Assembly: GCA_949318235.1 (NCBI GenBank)
Contig: OX439132.1
Location: 8,309,453 to 8,373,452, forward strand
From: Ecdyonurus torrentis
Taxonomy: Eukaryota; Arthropoda; Insecta; Ephemeroptera; Heptageniidae
DNA length: 64,000 bases
Direction of reading: 5' to 3'
Shown here: positions 12,101-25,891 of the stretch, piece by piece
Layout: every line of letters begins with the position of its first letter
Position numbering within the stretch: the first letter of the stretch is position 1
Program-made: the position numbers and the translations under genes
The notes under the pieces: model-generated
Database searches by the model: none
What the model was told of the DNA's origin: nothing
Seen by the model: only the letters and a program-made list of their open reading frames with translations

Positions 12101-15100
12101 TGGATGATTGAGTTTGCGTAGATTACGTATCTCTGTCTCTTTTTGTTCTCGTACTTTTTTGACGGCAACAAGTTCTCCATTCAACTGTCCTCGAAATACG
12201 GCACCCTGTGCGCCTGATCCTAACCACTGTAGATCACTAATGCTTTCAAATGGTATCTCCCATTCATCTGTAAATACAAACGAAGCGCATCGAATCAGCA
12301 ATACGCTAGCAAAAAGTTTTATGTTAAATTTTTGACCTATCAGTACGTGCATTTGAATTTATTTATTTCATATTGTTGAAGTTTTGCAATCTATTGAAGT
12401 ATAGCAACCTATATATAAATATTTTCCAATAATTAATCTGTAATAAAAATATTGTTTCCTATTATTCAAAGACTAAAAAAACAAACAATAAAATGCAAAT
12501 GCAAATAATAAACCGGAAAAACAGAATGTGTATTAGTAATACAGTAACCTCGAAATGGACAATAAATTTTGTTATCTCAGAGATAAAAACATACTTTGTT
12601 AACTAAACTATATATTATGTGAGTTTACTAAAGCCAAATAAAAATACGGAAATACGTGATTGTTTGTCTGGATTTTTTTTTTTTTTTTTTTTTTTTTTGC
12701 ATGGCAAAATGAGGAAAGGGACCGAGAAGTATATGGTAATAATGCACCATTTAATAAAAAAGTAATTGCCATTTATAAAAATAAAAAAAAAATAAAAAAA
12801 AAAGCGTAAAAACAGATATTTATGATGACGAGTTTCATAATTATATATTTTAATAAAATAAATAAATAATGAAAAATCAGAGTTTATAATATTGTAGTAG
12901 AAAAAATAAATAAATGAAACCAGAATTTCAAATAGTGAAGAATAATTTAAATTACTATAAAAGCTGCACCTGCGTAATAAAAAAAAAAAGGTCCCCCACC
13001 TGGCTAAATTGAAACAGAGAGCATCCATAATATTACCTACAACGTTGGGGACCGGAAGACACAAAGCGTTTACAAATAACAATACATATAAAAAAATAAC
13101 AATACACCGTACAATCATAACACTTAATTATAAACAATTGTTTATTTGTTTCAATTTTTCTTTTGGCCTTGAAATTATAATATACTGACCTTGACCCTTA
13201 AGTTCATTAGTGGTAGCTTTTCCAATAATAGTCCAAACTGGTCTAAGACATCCTAGAAGTCCATCAAAGAATCCTAATCTAGCTGCATCAGTTCCTCTAT
13301 ATTCCACACTAGCTGCACTAGAGTCCTCGGAGATATTATTAGCAACCCCTGGTTCTGGACTCAGTGCTCTTGCATTGTTTCCAGGGTCACTAAGAGGTGA
13401 AGGGTCATTCTGTAGAGGTGGTGGTGGTGGGGATAATCTCGCTGTACTTTGTAAACTCAGGTGACTGAGCTCTTCTTGTATACATAACATGCTGAAACAT
13501 GTAACATTTCCTATGTTTTAGACATATATTATATATAATACTATATACACCACATGCTAGTTTTGTTTCCGGTGCGCTTATATTATATTTTAATGTTAGT
13601 TGATTATTTTGATTACAATCACCGGATCTTATAAAAACTCGGCAGGTGCAATTACGTACTAAAAAAAAAAAAATACGAGAAAGAGACGAACTGCGGGAGG
13701 GAAAAAAGTGAGTGAGCAAATATACACGCTTTGTCCACGTGCAAAGCATGCGAGCTTCTTCTTCTTCTTCTTTTTTTTTTTTTTTTTTCTTTTTTACTAA
13801 TAACTAAAAATAAAAAGGTGATAATACATATATTATTACACCATTTTATTTAAAAGTCTTATAACCTTGTCTATATAGTTAAAAAAAAATTAAAGAAAAA
13901 TTATTAATGCTGACGTCGCAAAATTAAACATTTAAAAAAAAATGCATTATTTGACCGACTTTTTTATATTAAGTATATTATTGTATCCATTTCATTTACT
14001 TAACAGATATTTCAAAATAAAAACAAATAAAGTAACATTACATACATAGCAAGTGTAACGTCTTTCATCACGATAATAATTATACCATAGTTCTGGGAAA
14101 CTCGACGACATTAAAAAATATATAAATCGACCGCGATGTTGTAAACAACTTAAGTAATGGAGATGAAGAAGGGGGTATAGTGCCACAAAAATAATATATA
14201 TTATATTGTAAAAAGTTATCGCATTTTGCACCCCTACAAGGGGAAAAACTTCCCCACTGTATTATACTAAGTCTGTGTGTGACTTCACTTTTTTTTTTTT
14301 TTTTTTTTTTTTTTTCTTCTTCTTTTTATTGTTATACAATATGAGACTGAGAAAAATCTATATTTTCTAAGCAAGTAAAACTTGGAGAAGCTTTATAATA
14401 TATTTAGTCATTGCCAATTTCACTGGCACCAAAAGAAAAAAAGCTAAGGGTCGAAGTTTAAGAATATATAACATATTTTTAGCCACTTTCAAAAACATAT
14501 AAAACATTATTTTATTATTACAAAGACGCATGATTTACATCGTTCATATAATAATAAATCATGTTCATTATAATATCCTTGCGTGTAAAAAGTATTCACC
14601 AAAGATAAATTAAAACCAGACACTTATTTATTTTTTTTTTACTATATTATTATTATGTGTGTAATGAAAACTTTTATTTCAAATACTATTTATAATTTCT
14701 TGTTTTATAAAACTATATATACATGCAGTTTAATATATAGGATAATTACAAAATTCTCAAGTACGAGAAAGAAAAGTGAACTTGCGCCAGTTGCGCACCT
14801 CTGCGGGTAATATGCTATGTCTTTTTATATATTTCACATTATATACGAGTGACTTTCTGATAATATCAGTTACCATGCAGTTTCATTATTACATTATAAA
14901 CAGTTAATTTTTTTAGAACAGACCTAATAAACAGTACGCATACATACTTCGTAAAAAAAAAAAAATAATAATAATAAAGTTTTCCCTTTATTATTTTATT
15001 TTTTAAAATATTAAATTAGCACTCGACGAAAGTGTAACCCTATAATGCCTCTCTTTATTAACAATGATAATATAGTGTTAAATTTTATAAACCGCGGCGT

Positions 15101-18100
15101 GCACACACACATACCACAGCAAGACAAGGTCGTCAACAACTTTATTTATATCAATTTAAATATATAATTGAATTATCACAAGTATAATAAGAGCAACGAA
15201 CGTTAAAGTAAAGGTAAAATAATTTGAAATATCACAGTAAAATTTATACTATTTTGAAACATTGAAAACACTTGAAATTAAATAAAAAATAACGCGCAGA
15301 AATTCATTTGCAACATTATCACATATAATGTTCCACAATAACAAATAAAAAAAAAAAAAAAAGTAAAACAGTTAGTATAGGTCTCGCCCCCTCTATTGTG
15401 CGTGTTATAATATATAGTACAATAGTAATATATTAAACAAGTAAATCATTGCCATTCTTTATTAGGTATGCACTACTATATTAGATTTCATATGTATATA
15501 ATATATGGGCAAAGAGTTTCTAAATATTTAAATTAGCTATAAGTGGTACGGCGATGCACTTTTAATATAGAGGTAATCGCATGGTAATGAAAAATTATTA
15601 AAATTTGGTAATCTATAATAGATTAAAACACGTATAGTATATGTCTGTCCCTCATTTAAATATTCCCAACCTCAGTAGTTTTCTATTTAATAAAAGATGG
15701 GTCCCGCAACGCTGAAGGATAAGAAATTAGGGGACCCTAAGCTTTTCCCTCGTGCGCCTATAAACGATAAAGTCCAATGTGTTTTGTTTTTGTTGCGGAT
15801 GAAACTATATTTTTTGTACTATTTTGTATAAGTGAATTAAATTAAATTAGTATTTAGAAATGTAAATAATATTATCGCATCCATATACAAATTAAGAGGG
15901 CGAAAGAGTGCTATTAAAATAATCCAATCTCGGTCCCAATGGATATTTTCAATATGTGCGAGATTTTTAAGCGACATATAGATAATATAAAAATAGCAAT
16001 CACGAGTGTTCTGATTTCAGTAAAGCACGATCAGTAGTTACGGGTGTGGTGCGCTTAACATTGGTGCTACCTATATACACCCACCTCAACGCCCCTTTCT
16101 CTCTCACAAGTTATATACCACAATATCCGCGTCTGCTTAAATCTAATCACCTTGAATATAAAATAAACCTCCAAATTCAACGTTTAAAACTTCATTTAAA
16201 ACAAACAAATAATTTTTTTTATATAAAAATGATAAGTTACTGTATCTTCCAATTTATATAATATATTGCGCACAATCACAGTTTAAATCCGCGTAGAAAC
16301 TACTTTGTAATATTTAAAATATATATAATACATAATGAATGATTTTGCGCTGCGTATGAAGTTCAAAGTTCACAGTGTCAATTAAGGTCACATCTGTATT
16401 GTGACCCTTACAGTTAAACTTTATAATATGTGACCTTTAGATCATCCCGTCAAAAAAGAGAGAGAGAAAAAGAGCTTTATAGAATAATCAAATTATTAAT
16501 ATTGGGGAGGGGGAAGTATTTTAAGCATATTGAACTGGCGTTTTGTGTCGCAATTTCTAGAAACTTGATAAATGTTAATTGAAAGTACAAACAAATACAT
16601 TAGCTGACCGCGTGTTTACGTTTGAAGTTTTAAATAGCTTTGTTCAAAGTATATACATATAACGATTGCAACTGTTTCCGCAAAAATATGTGAGAGGCTT
16701 TCACAATTATCGTATAAAAATGGACTATAATAACATAAATATAATAAATAGTCAAAAGGTATATAAACAGAAAATTGGATAAAGTAATTAACTTTTATAT
16801 ATAAGATAAAAATAAATAAAAAGAAGAAGAAAAAATACGAACAAAAAGAAAAAGGTGATGAAGGGGAAAAAAAAAAGCTGTGCTAAAACTTATAAGTGGA
16901 AAATAAATTTACTTAAAAGAGCTCAATAATACGTCTTGTTTTAAAATGTTTTAAATGTAAAAACGACAGGGACCCGTTATGAAATTTAACGTGATTAAAC
17001 CGGTTTGAAATCATATTTTAAAAATATACGTATATTGATAGATTATTATGTACACTATACAGTACTTGAATTTAAATTTTTATTTATTTTGAGAATAGTT
17101 GATTAGAGTAATAACTGGGGAGGGAAAACTTGTAAACATAATCTTCAAATTCAAATACATAAACATATACGATTAAATTTAATATTTGTTCTGTCTCAGA
17201 GAATTATAGTCCGTATATAGTATATAATATATATGATAAATAGTCCAGTATATGCAAAATTAATGAAACATTATTTCCTTCAGTTTTTTCTCATGGATTC
17301 GAAATGTATTATAACGGTGTGTAACATACTTAAAAAAATTAAAATAAAATAATTAGATAGTTAATATAAGTTATAAATAAAATAATACATGTTCAATGGA
17401 CATGAACAGTGTGGTTTTTAATCTACGCAAAAATTAAACTGTAAATATTATTCGCATGATAATCAAATATTAAATTTATATATAAAATATTAATGACTTG
17501 ATTTAACATTATATTTATTAATATTATTATTTGGTTTAAAGTACTTGCTCATGTACAGTATATATTATACTTGAAAATAAAGAGAGAAATATTGACGTTA
17601 CATAGGCTGACCATAATTAAAAGTGTGCAACCCGGGACACTGCAGAGCAATGCACAGAAGAGACCAAGAGGCCCGCGCGAAGCGCGGCCGGTGGTCCCCG
17701 CCGGAGGCGAAAAATTTTCAGAAAAGGGGGCGTGGCCTCCGAAATTTCATCAGTTTTGTGTCTTTTTGCAAGAGTTTATTTAAAAGTACATGGATTTTTT
17801 TCAATGCTTTCTGTCGTCTATTTTTAACCTTTTCCCTGCAAAAAAAAAAAATAATAATAATAAAAAAAAAAAAAATAATAATAATAAAAAAAAAATTATG
17901 AAACAATTTTTTAATAATTAATAATAGTTATATCACAAATAACATACGTAACCGACGTAACGTATGGTATGTGATGTGTACGTCCTATTTGAGCCGAAAC
18001 ACCCACTCTCAAAAAAATTAATAAATAATTAAAAATTTGGCGTAACTATGGTGTATAATTTTGATATGCTACGAAAAATATTACGAAAATGCGTCGACAT

Positions 18101-18926
18101 CTTTTGACGTTTTTTTTTTTTTTTTTTTAATTTATTTTTTCTCCGAGAGCTTTTAATTGTATACTTTTTATTAAAATTCCTGCAAAATATAAAACCGGGA
18201 CATTGACGATTTTTGCAAAATCTTGCCGGGACTTTAGTGTTGAAACCGGGACTGTCCCGGCTAATCCGGGACGGATGGTCAGCCTAACGTTACAGCAACA
18301 TGTTAATATATAAACAAAGTTTCAATATAATCAATTATAAAACTTGTATATATGGATATGCATTATTGTTTATTGATTGGATATTGGAAAATGCTTATTC
18401 TGTATACCTGCATGGAGTATCATTTGAGTAAAGTTTGTTTTCATATAGCGACTGAAGTTCAATGATTGATAAGGTCAATTTGCATATATTTAATTATGCT
18501 AATTGTTACCTTATTGACACGTGGACTGCATCAATATTTTTAAATATAAACTACAAATTTCAAATATTTATATTATACAGATATTTTATGTACTGTATAT
18601 ATATATGCAGAATTTACATAAAAAACTAAATACATTAATTAAATTTCACATAACAGACATTTCATCACTTTTAGCAACAAAAAAAAAATGATAATAAAAA
18701 ATAATAATAAAATAAACTTGCGTGTATATTGTATACTTTTTATTTGAATAATAATGTAAGGTAAGTGTATATAAGCCCAAGTTCACAAGAAAGAAACCTT
18801 TGCAAAGAACGAAACAGAGAACACAAAGTATAAGTATAATATTATAGTTTTATCTGTTTATGTAAGCTACTCTTTACGAACTATAATATATACGAATACG
18901 ATGCATCACATGTCACATGTTTATTT

Positions 18927-19022
<96 letters not shown>

Positions 19023-20100
19023 TTAATTATATATATAAATACTAGAATTTTAATTAAATTACGAGTCAATCAAATAAAATTCAAGATTGGAACCAAATAT
19101 TAAAATTGTATAGAACTCTATTTTCAGAATATCAGATAAAAAATATTTTTACATAAACAGTATGATCTATGTAATTTTCGAAATTTCCTAACAAATAAAT
19201 AAAATAAAAAATGGAAAATTTTTTTTTTTTTTTTTTTTTTAAAGATTTAATCACGTGATGAGGTTTGAAATATGCGACACTTAAATATTAGTTAATGCGT
19301 TTCAAGAGTATAAAATGTTGATATTGTATTATAGAATGATGTTTATGATAATTGTTATAGCTCTTGAATAACATATCGTGATGCTCACGATTGTGCATCC
19401 CGATAGCTCTCGATCATAAAACATTTTACAACGCTGCGCAGCTCTCACACGTTCTAAAATATATATAAATATCGAAAGTTACTATAAAATGATATAATTT
19501 TAGTACGTGCTTATTATTACTCTTTGCCAATCAGAAGCGCTTATTCATGATGTTTAAGTATACAGTTTACTAATTCATTCTCTAAGTTTATGAACAGTAA
19601 AATAAATATTACATCATACATAAATGAATACTTTTCAGAAAGCAAGAAGTCAATCACTATATATAGAATACTTTCTATCTGCATAATCATTTTAAACAAT
19701 TTTAATTTTATTATGATAAATGTGTGTTGTTATCAATTGAAGGGAAAGATTAAATAGTTTTACGTATAAGAAAAAAGATGACATCAGTTTTGAATACCGC
19801 ACACAATTAATACTTTATTCACGTATGAAATGAAAATTTAAACACTTTTATAATATATACTTGCATCACTAAAAATACATAAAAGCCTTGAGTCTCAACC
19901 TCAACCCCCTTTCACTATACGCGACTCGCGATATTGATTGTCTAAAATGTGGCACCACCCTGTTATTATACAAGTTAAAAAAGGTGTCGTTACCTGTTAG
20001 TGAAATTCTCGTGTTCATCCCTACTGGCAAGTGCCGATAGGGTTGATGATGTTAGGGGTGGCTGAGGGCTTCCCATGGATGTTGCTTCAGGGGTGTGCAT
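9101..20100 (-). CDS. MAP3K12/13 (wnd): MAP3K12/13 family kinase (DLK/LZK, wallenda)
   Basis: Eleven coding exons: 19994-20100, 13190-13491, 12084-12267, 11803-11994, 11520-11678, 11160-11427, 10817-11043, 10563-10737, 10298-10465, 9667-10142 and 9101-9521. They total 2679 nt (892 aa), all GT-AG with consistent phase. Cys117 in '[10 protein letters not shown]' matches the site reported palmitoylated in DLK. Kinase domain about 137-395: glycine loop GSGAQGAV at 153-160, K173, E182, HRDLKSPN (D257), DFG 275-277, APE 299-301. A coiled-coil/leucine-zipper region follows ('[20 protein letters not shown]'), then a Ser-rich tail and an acidic C-terminus (SESDSDEG, ending NPSVWQ), as in LZK (acidic run, ending SATW). 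Family role: axonal injury and stress signalling to JNK/p38. The SDGLSD hexapeptide of LZK and C. elegans DLK-1 is not seen. Confidence 0.95.
15640..15735 (+). repeat. Dispersed repeat pair, member 1
   Basis: Matches the reverse complement of 27430-27535 over 'CTCATTTAAA..TTCCCAACCTC.GT' and 'GGTCCCGCAA.GC..AAGGATA'. Diverged but colinear over about 95 bp. The family is not recognised. Confidence 0.5.
17603..18286. mobile_element. hAT-like non-autonomous element (684 bp)
   Basis: Terminal inverted repeats TAGGCTGACCAT / ATGGTCAGCCTA are perfect over 12 bp and flanked by identical 8-bp duplications ACGTTACA at 17595-17602 and 18287-18294. An 8-bp duplication with TAG-starting ends is the hAT hallmark. 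Both subterminal regions carry 'CCGGGAC' motifs (three on the right side). The left third has a GC-rich palindromic patch (CGCGCGAAGCGCGG), unlike the surroundings. No transposase ORF, so it depends on a partner elsewhere. Confidence 0.85.
18929..19016. repeat. (AT)n microsatellite
   Basis: Uninterrupted AT dinucleotides over about 85 bp inside the large kinase intron. Confidence 0.95.
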
Positions 20101-20177
20101 GCCTCGTGCGTACTTGACCACTCACTGCTGGTATAGGGGTGAAGCTGTTCACGTCAGACCTGCTGCACAGGCCTGCC
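19994..20177 (-). other. Remote N-terminal exon of the MAP3K gene
   Basis: Acceptor TTGTTTGTACAG sits at 20178 and donor AG/GTAACG at 19993. The ATG at 20100 is the only ATG in the exon, with an in-frame TGA 24 nt upstream; 20101-20177 is 5' UTR. It encodes 35 residues ([15 protein letters not shown]...) plus two bases AG. The next exon starts with C at 13491, giving AGC (Ser), and runs straight into the frame of the 13190-13491 exon. ATG 13490 is then internal, though it could initiate a shorter form. Confidence 0.8.
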
Positions 20178-21045
20178 CTGTACAAACAAACAATAATAAC
20201 ATTAGTTTTAACATTATATATAATAAAGAATATTTCAAGAATGGTTTTAATTTCAACCATAAACTTTTTTTTCCGTGCTTCTATTTATATACAGTAATAA
20301 CATTTTTAAAAGCTTTTAAACTTATAAAGGGTCTTATTTAAATTTAACTATAATAAAAATATAATATTATCTTGCAGTAGTACATGGTATGGTATATATT
20401 ATGGCATTATCAAAACACAACACTAAGGAAAAAACCAAATTGATATTACGTGCTATAATCAATTTTTAACAAAATGTTAAAACAATATCCATACTGTATA
20501 CAAAAATAAAAGCATGAGCCTGATTTCACTATAATATTTCTATGCGGTAACACAATTTCCACAAAATTCAATAATTATGTTGTATTAGCACTTATTTATG
20601 CAATTACAAAAAAAAAAAATAGCAACATTTATGCATACAACAGTATAATTACAACAGTAAATTTTATGAATAAATTACGTTTAAATTCATTTATCCGTAT
20701 TCTATTATGCAGCGTTTTGAGAATATTTTTTATATCCCTTGCACATCCTTGCGCTTTGTCGCCATGTTTGTGGTGCCTAATGCATTGTCCAGTAAAGGGG
20801 AAACACAATTTCTGCTATAATTTTTCACATAAAAAGTTTATTTAAACTGAACAAATTTTTCTCATATTCTTCGAGCTTTTTAGGAGCTAGAAATAAGGCT
20901 TTGATTTTGAGGTTTGAAGCTTCTTTTGCTATTAAAGAAATAAAAATGATGTTTTTCCTATATGCTGGCCTATGTATTCCTATGACCAACAAAATTGCGG
21001 CTCTTAAATATGAGTGCAACCGGTCTATTGATAAACAGAATTGCT

Positions 21046-21361
21046 TTAAGGCGTAGAACACCTTGGACAAAAAACTTGCCTAATATCCTAACATACCCAA
21101 ATATCAACATTATTTTGGCCGGAGTCATTGATTTCTAATTTATTTTCCATTTACAAAATGTCAGTTGCGGGTTTACTACGTCACAGCTCGCCTGGTCCAC
21201 GCGCGCGGAAACAGGCGAGCTGTGACGTAGTAAACCCGCAACTGACATTTTGTAAATGGAAAATAAATTAGAAATCAATGACTCTGGCCAAAATAATGTT
21301 GATATTTGGGTATGTTAGGATATAAGGCAAGTTTTTTGTTCAAGGTGTTCTACGTCTTTAA
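21046..21361. mobile_element. Near-perfect palindrome, ~150-bp arms
   Basis: The left arm 21046-21194 and right arm 21212-21361 are reverse complements with only a handful of mismatches. The 17-bp loop is GC-rich (GTCCACGCGCGCGGAAA). Inner arm sequence includes 'CAGGCGAGCTGTGACGTAGT', outer sequence 'GTAGAACACCTTG'. No ORF of note. The low arm divergence suggests recent origin or continued arm conversion. Element family unknown. Confidence 0.9.
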
Positions 21362-22113
21362 ATATACTCAAAATTTTATCATTATTATTATTTGTCTAAA
21401 AATGACACAGCATCGATGAGATAAGATACATAAATAAATCTTCATTTTAGGTGGAAAAAAAATAGTAAAGGTATAAATTTTAAAGTTAAGATTTTGAAAG
21501 TCAGTATGAAAGATGTTACTTCAGTGAGTACTTCAGACTTGAGTGATGTTTGAGTTGATGCTGATGCGAAAGGGAGAAAAGTTTCCATTGTTAAAACAAT
21601 GATCACGTGACATCAAAAACCTTGTACACGCTAAGCACGTAGCAAGAGCTACAACACACGTTTTTCTCGCATACGAAATGCGGTATAGAAGAAAATAAAA
21701 TCCATCAAGGAACAAGCCTTCTTATATCGTGTATATTTTATTCATCAATCTTCTTACAAACTGAATAAAGCTATATGTGTATGTAATACATTTTATTTTT
21801 TGACATCAACTTCAAACGCAATATCTGGACAATAATTGTTTTTATAATAATATTTGGGCACCAGAATTGTTATAAGAGCAGTGTATATAGGAGGGTGTTA
21901 GCATTTATACTGTATAAATATACTAACTTTCTATATCTTTCAGCATTGCGAAACCATGCTCTTAGATTTTATTTATTATTATTATTATTTTAACAAAACT
22001 ATATATACTGCACCAGGGTTCAAAGTTTTAAATCAGGGTTAATTATACTACAAAAACTTATAGAAAACAAAATTGCCCGTACTCATTTGCGGCTGAGACT
22101 TTAAAATCATACT

Positions 22114-22210
22114 ACACTCCTCTTGAATAAATCTGACCGCTTGAGTTAACCCCATATATTTAACATTTGGAGAGATTAACGCTTCGGTCAGATTTATTCG
22201 GGAGGAGTGT
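22114..22210. repeat. Small foldback element (97 bp)
   Basis: The left arm ACACTCCTCTTGAATAAATC(TGACCG) pairs with the right arm (CGGTCA)GATTTATTCGGGAGGAGTGT, with a further 'GTTAA' match inside. The loop is AT-rich. Hairpin MITE by form. Confidence 0.65.
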
Positions 22211-24802
22211 ATAAATATAACGCCCAAAACCTTTCAGACACATCATTATAGATTTGCCAAATCTAAAAATATAAAGCAATTTTTTTCAATGCCTGGTTGT
22301 TTTATATTATAGAGTGGGTGGCGAAAAAAAAAAAAGATACGCTTTATAAATTTCTTGAAATTAATTACGCGTTAAAAACTATATTACTACGTCTATGTTT
22401 TCTCGAATAATTATTATTTTATCCTCATCATCACGCTAATTAAATTCCTTTATCAAAACAAAATTTAAGTATAATAGTATTGTTGGGCCGAAGATTCCCA
22501 CACAACAATGTAATTTTACAGGTGGCTGGCGTGTGGCAGGCGTAAGGCGCTACTGATAAAAAAAAAGTAAATTAGGCTAAAAACTGCAGGTGCAAAATTA
22601 AAAAGGATGTAAATTAAAGTTCTTTATTGTTTTTATTTTCAGCAGCATCCGCGATGTTATATAAATCACAAATTTAATTTAATACCGTGGGAAAATATTT
22701 GGTGTTATGCATGTGGTGTGGTTGTTAAGTTAAAAACAATGTACATAATATTGCACCTGCTTTTGCTTGGTAATTTATATATCTTATATAATTCAGAATA
22801 CAAAATGAAGAAAAAAAATAAGACTTTTCTGGCTTTTTTGCAAATATTTAGCTAACAGTTCGAAAGTTGATGTTTCCGGCGGTATAAATATAGAATTAAG
22901 ACCCAAACTGATAAGATAAAATTTAATTTCTATTTGCAAACTTGAAATAATAATAAAAAGACATCAATATATTGCTATATCTTTATCGGGTTATGGTGTA
23001 AGGGGGTGGGACACACTATGTTTTTTTCAGGCCTCAGCCTCGCGCTTTCAAAAATTGCGTTTTTGAATATAACGACTATTTAATTTAACTTCATATTTCA
23101 TATGCAAAGATTGATTTTACTGCGCTTATCCTTAAAATTTCTTTATATATTAATCTTAAAACATGTAAATAATCATTCTTATTTAAATACAGCTTGGGAA
23201 TACGCGTAGCATAGTTTTCTGAAAGAAGAAATAGACGAATTTACGATGCTATACGAAATTAGGAACACTACCCCCCCCCCCTATCCCCCCGTGATTGGAT
23301 AGTGCGCACCACCGGGAAGTTTTTATAGCATTGACTTTGTAGAAACAAAAAATACAACCAAGTACTAATAATATTAAAATGAAAAATATGCTGAAGATAT
23401 TAATTTACAATGTAATCGTTTAACACTTTAATATGATATATAATTCTAAAACCAGAGTGAATATATATTGTATAATGCTGTTGTGCTTTTAATATTTAAC
23501 ATATACGTGTGCATTATTCATAGGTACACAAAACATCAATATGTGAAATAAAATATTACTCCATTACCTCATGGCAAAATGAACTAATATTATGGAGACT
23601 TTAATTAATGTATAATCCTTCCTTCAAAATACAATATCATTCTAAGGCAATAACAAAGCAAAACTTTATGTCACTGTGTCAAATATTTATATATTTATTT
23701 TATATTGATCGGCACGCATTTGAATAAAAATAACATGGTATAGTTATACTAAACATAACGATCATGTATAAAATACAGTTTTCTTTATACTGTTGTATGA
23801 AAAACATTACATACTAATCCTGGCATATATAAGAATAGGAAGCACATCAAAGTATAATCTTCAAGTCATTAAATGACACCATGTAATGTGATATTTCATA
23901 AATATTTGTTTATTTTTATTATGTTTCGTTATAGGAAAACAGCCTTGATAGGTCGATGACATTGCGATGCAGTGTAGGTTGACCTTGCAATTTGAGTGCA
24001 TATTTTATTATATTTGATGACAATGTTTGTAACACGAAATAATGCATTGCCTCGATACAATTACATGCAAACTTATAATAAAGTATTGAACATTAATGTT
24101 TAATTTCACAGAACAGCTCAATGCCAAAAATACGTTGCTGTTGTTTTTATCCAGAAAAGTGCATAATTTATATGTTTTATTATTTAGTGTGAAATTTTTA
24201 AGTTCATGGTTCTTATTATACATAGTATAGAAAAATATTTATATCATAAAAAAATATAAATAATATTTAAAATTATCAGGAAAAACTTTGTAGTAAAATA
24301 CATTTTTAATAATAATAAAATTTCCAGGTCAACAAAAAAAATCCATATTGTTTAATATAGGCCTTCCTGTAACTATAGGAATGTTATTGTGCTATCGTAT
24401 TTTGAAATCGTGCGCTATAGGATTTATAAACGTATATTTTAGTAATAAATAAAAATTAACAACAACCAATTTGATTACAAATTCATCTCTCTTTTACTCC
24501 TCTGACTGCATTATGCTATAATTATATAAATTAATAATATAATTAAATTTATGGAATATTATTTAAATAATTTAATTAACCAGTGCATTAATTAAAAACA
24601 AATTAGATCACACATTTAGAAGGACCCTTGTAACCGTAATGAGTTGATACGTTTTGTAACAAAATCAAATTAATATTTAGAACTATACATCCATAGTTGT
24701 AGTTTTTAGAATGCGACTTTTCAAATTAGACTATTATATAGTTATAGAATAATGTGTACTGGTTACTGATTTATAGCAAAGTCTAAATGTAATCCATAAA
24801 AA

Positions 24803-24807
<5 letters not shown>

Positions 24808-24853
<46 letters not shown>
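24808..24853. repeat. (AT)n microsatellite
   Basis: A run of AT dinucleotides of about 45 bp in noncoding sequence. Confidence 0.9.
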
Positions 24854-24855
<2 letters not shown>

Positions 24856-25061
24856 CACACAATAAAAGTTATATTAAAATGGTTTTTAAAAAGTGATATA
24901 TCCAGAACATAATAATATATTATATAAAATTTGAAAATGACCATTGATCAAATTCTCTTGGTGTACTGGATAGTGCGTGTCAGGGTGCAATGAGGACAGT
25001 GAAATATAATGATAAAATGAAGGTTTACAATAATAAACACAAAAGCCACAGGCACATAGAA

Positions 25062-25092
<31 letters not shown>

Positions 25093-25180
25093 ATGGCGGC
25101 AGCCACTCTGGCGCCGCGAGCTAGCGAGAGAAAGACTGCGGATTAAATCGGACCGTACCAATAAGTAAACACTTACTTAC

Positions 25181-25230
25181 CCGTGATCGTCAAATACTGT
25201 TGTAGACCTTTTTCCCCCCTACATTGCCTT
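25181..25230 (-). other. Possible noncoding 5' exon of the MAP3K gene
   Basis: A near-consensus minus-strand donor (CACGG/GTAAGTAAG) at 25180 with no coding frame upstream. It lies 5 kb upstream of the kinase N-terminal exon, which itself begins with a splice acceptor. The 5' end is not determined, and the call rests on the donor and location only. Confidence 0.25.
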
Positions 25231-25891
25231 TTTCTCCAAAAACTATTGTTATAAAATATCTAACAAGAACTATGAAAATCTCTTGAGCCTCTATTTTTTT
25301 TTTTTTTTTTGTGTGTGCCATTTACCTGCTACCGAGTTACCAATAATTACCATTAAATTTATAAATTTAACAACCGTTAAAAAAATCATTTTAGTTGTTT
25401 CAAAATAGAAGTAAAATATGATATTCATGACTTGACATTGAAACTTGCCTCTTTTATAATGTTATGTGACAATTCATTTTTACATGCTATTTTTGTGCAG
25501 CAGGTGAGCTTTTTCTTCTTCTTCTAAATCCGTATAGCAAATTTGTTGTAAAAGTAAAGATTGTAAAACAATTATGCGATGTAATGAAAAAGTTATTTCC
25601 TTTATTCCATGATGACAAATTAATCAATATATTACATAACAACACAAATATATCTGCTATTGATTAGAGTCACATTTCCTTATAGTGTTATATAAGCAAT
25701 AAGATTATGTATATGTGTAACACAAAAGGGCAAGGATATAAAGGTTAAAATCAAAAGAAAATTAATATTGTCAGCTAAGAAGATTAAGTTAGGAACACAG
25801 ACATGGTAAGGTATGAAATGTAAGCTACTGGACAATCCCAAATAGCCACAAAGACTATTTAGCCAGGCAGTAGATTTGTTTTGTTAATGTT

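Larger units (their letters stand above)
13492..19993 (-). other. Large first coding intron of the MAP3K gene
   Basis: A 6.5-kb AT-rich intron with no coding exon that I can support. It contains (CTT)n at about 13757-13790, poly-T near 14290-14316, one member of an inverted dispersed pair at 15640-15735, the hAT-like element at 17603-18286, (AT)n at 18929-19016 and a poly-T run at about 19219-19240. Confidence 0.7.

Noticed and set aside
17571..17901. Arg-rich plus-strand frames
   Set aside because: They lie across the end and GC-rich patch of the hAT-like element and run into poly-A; not similar to a transposase.
20075..20341. Plus-strand 88-codon frame
   Set aside because: Antisense to the kinase N-terminal exon and then AT-rich intron.
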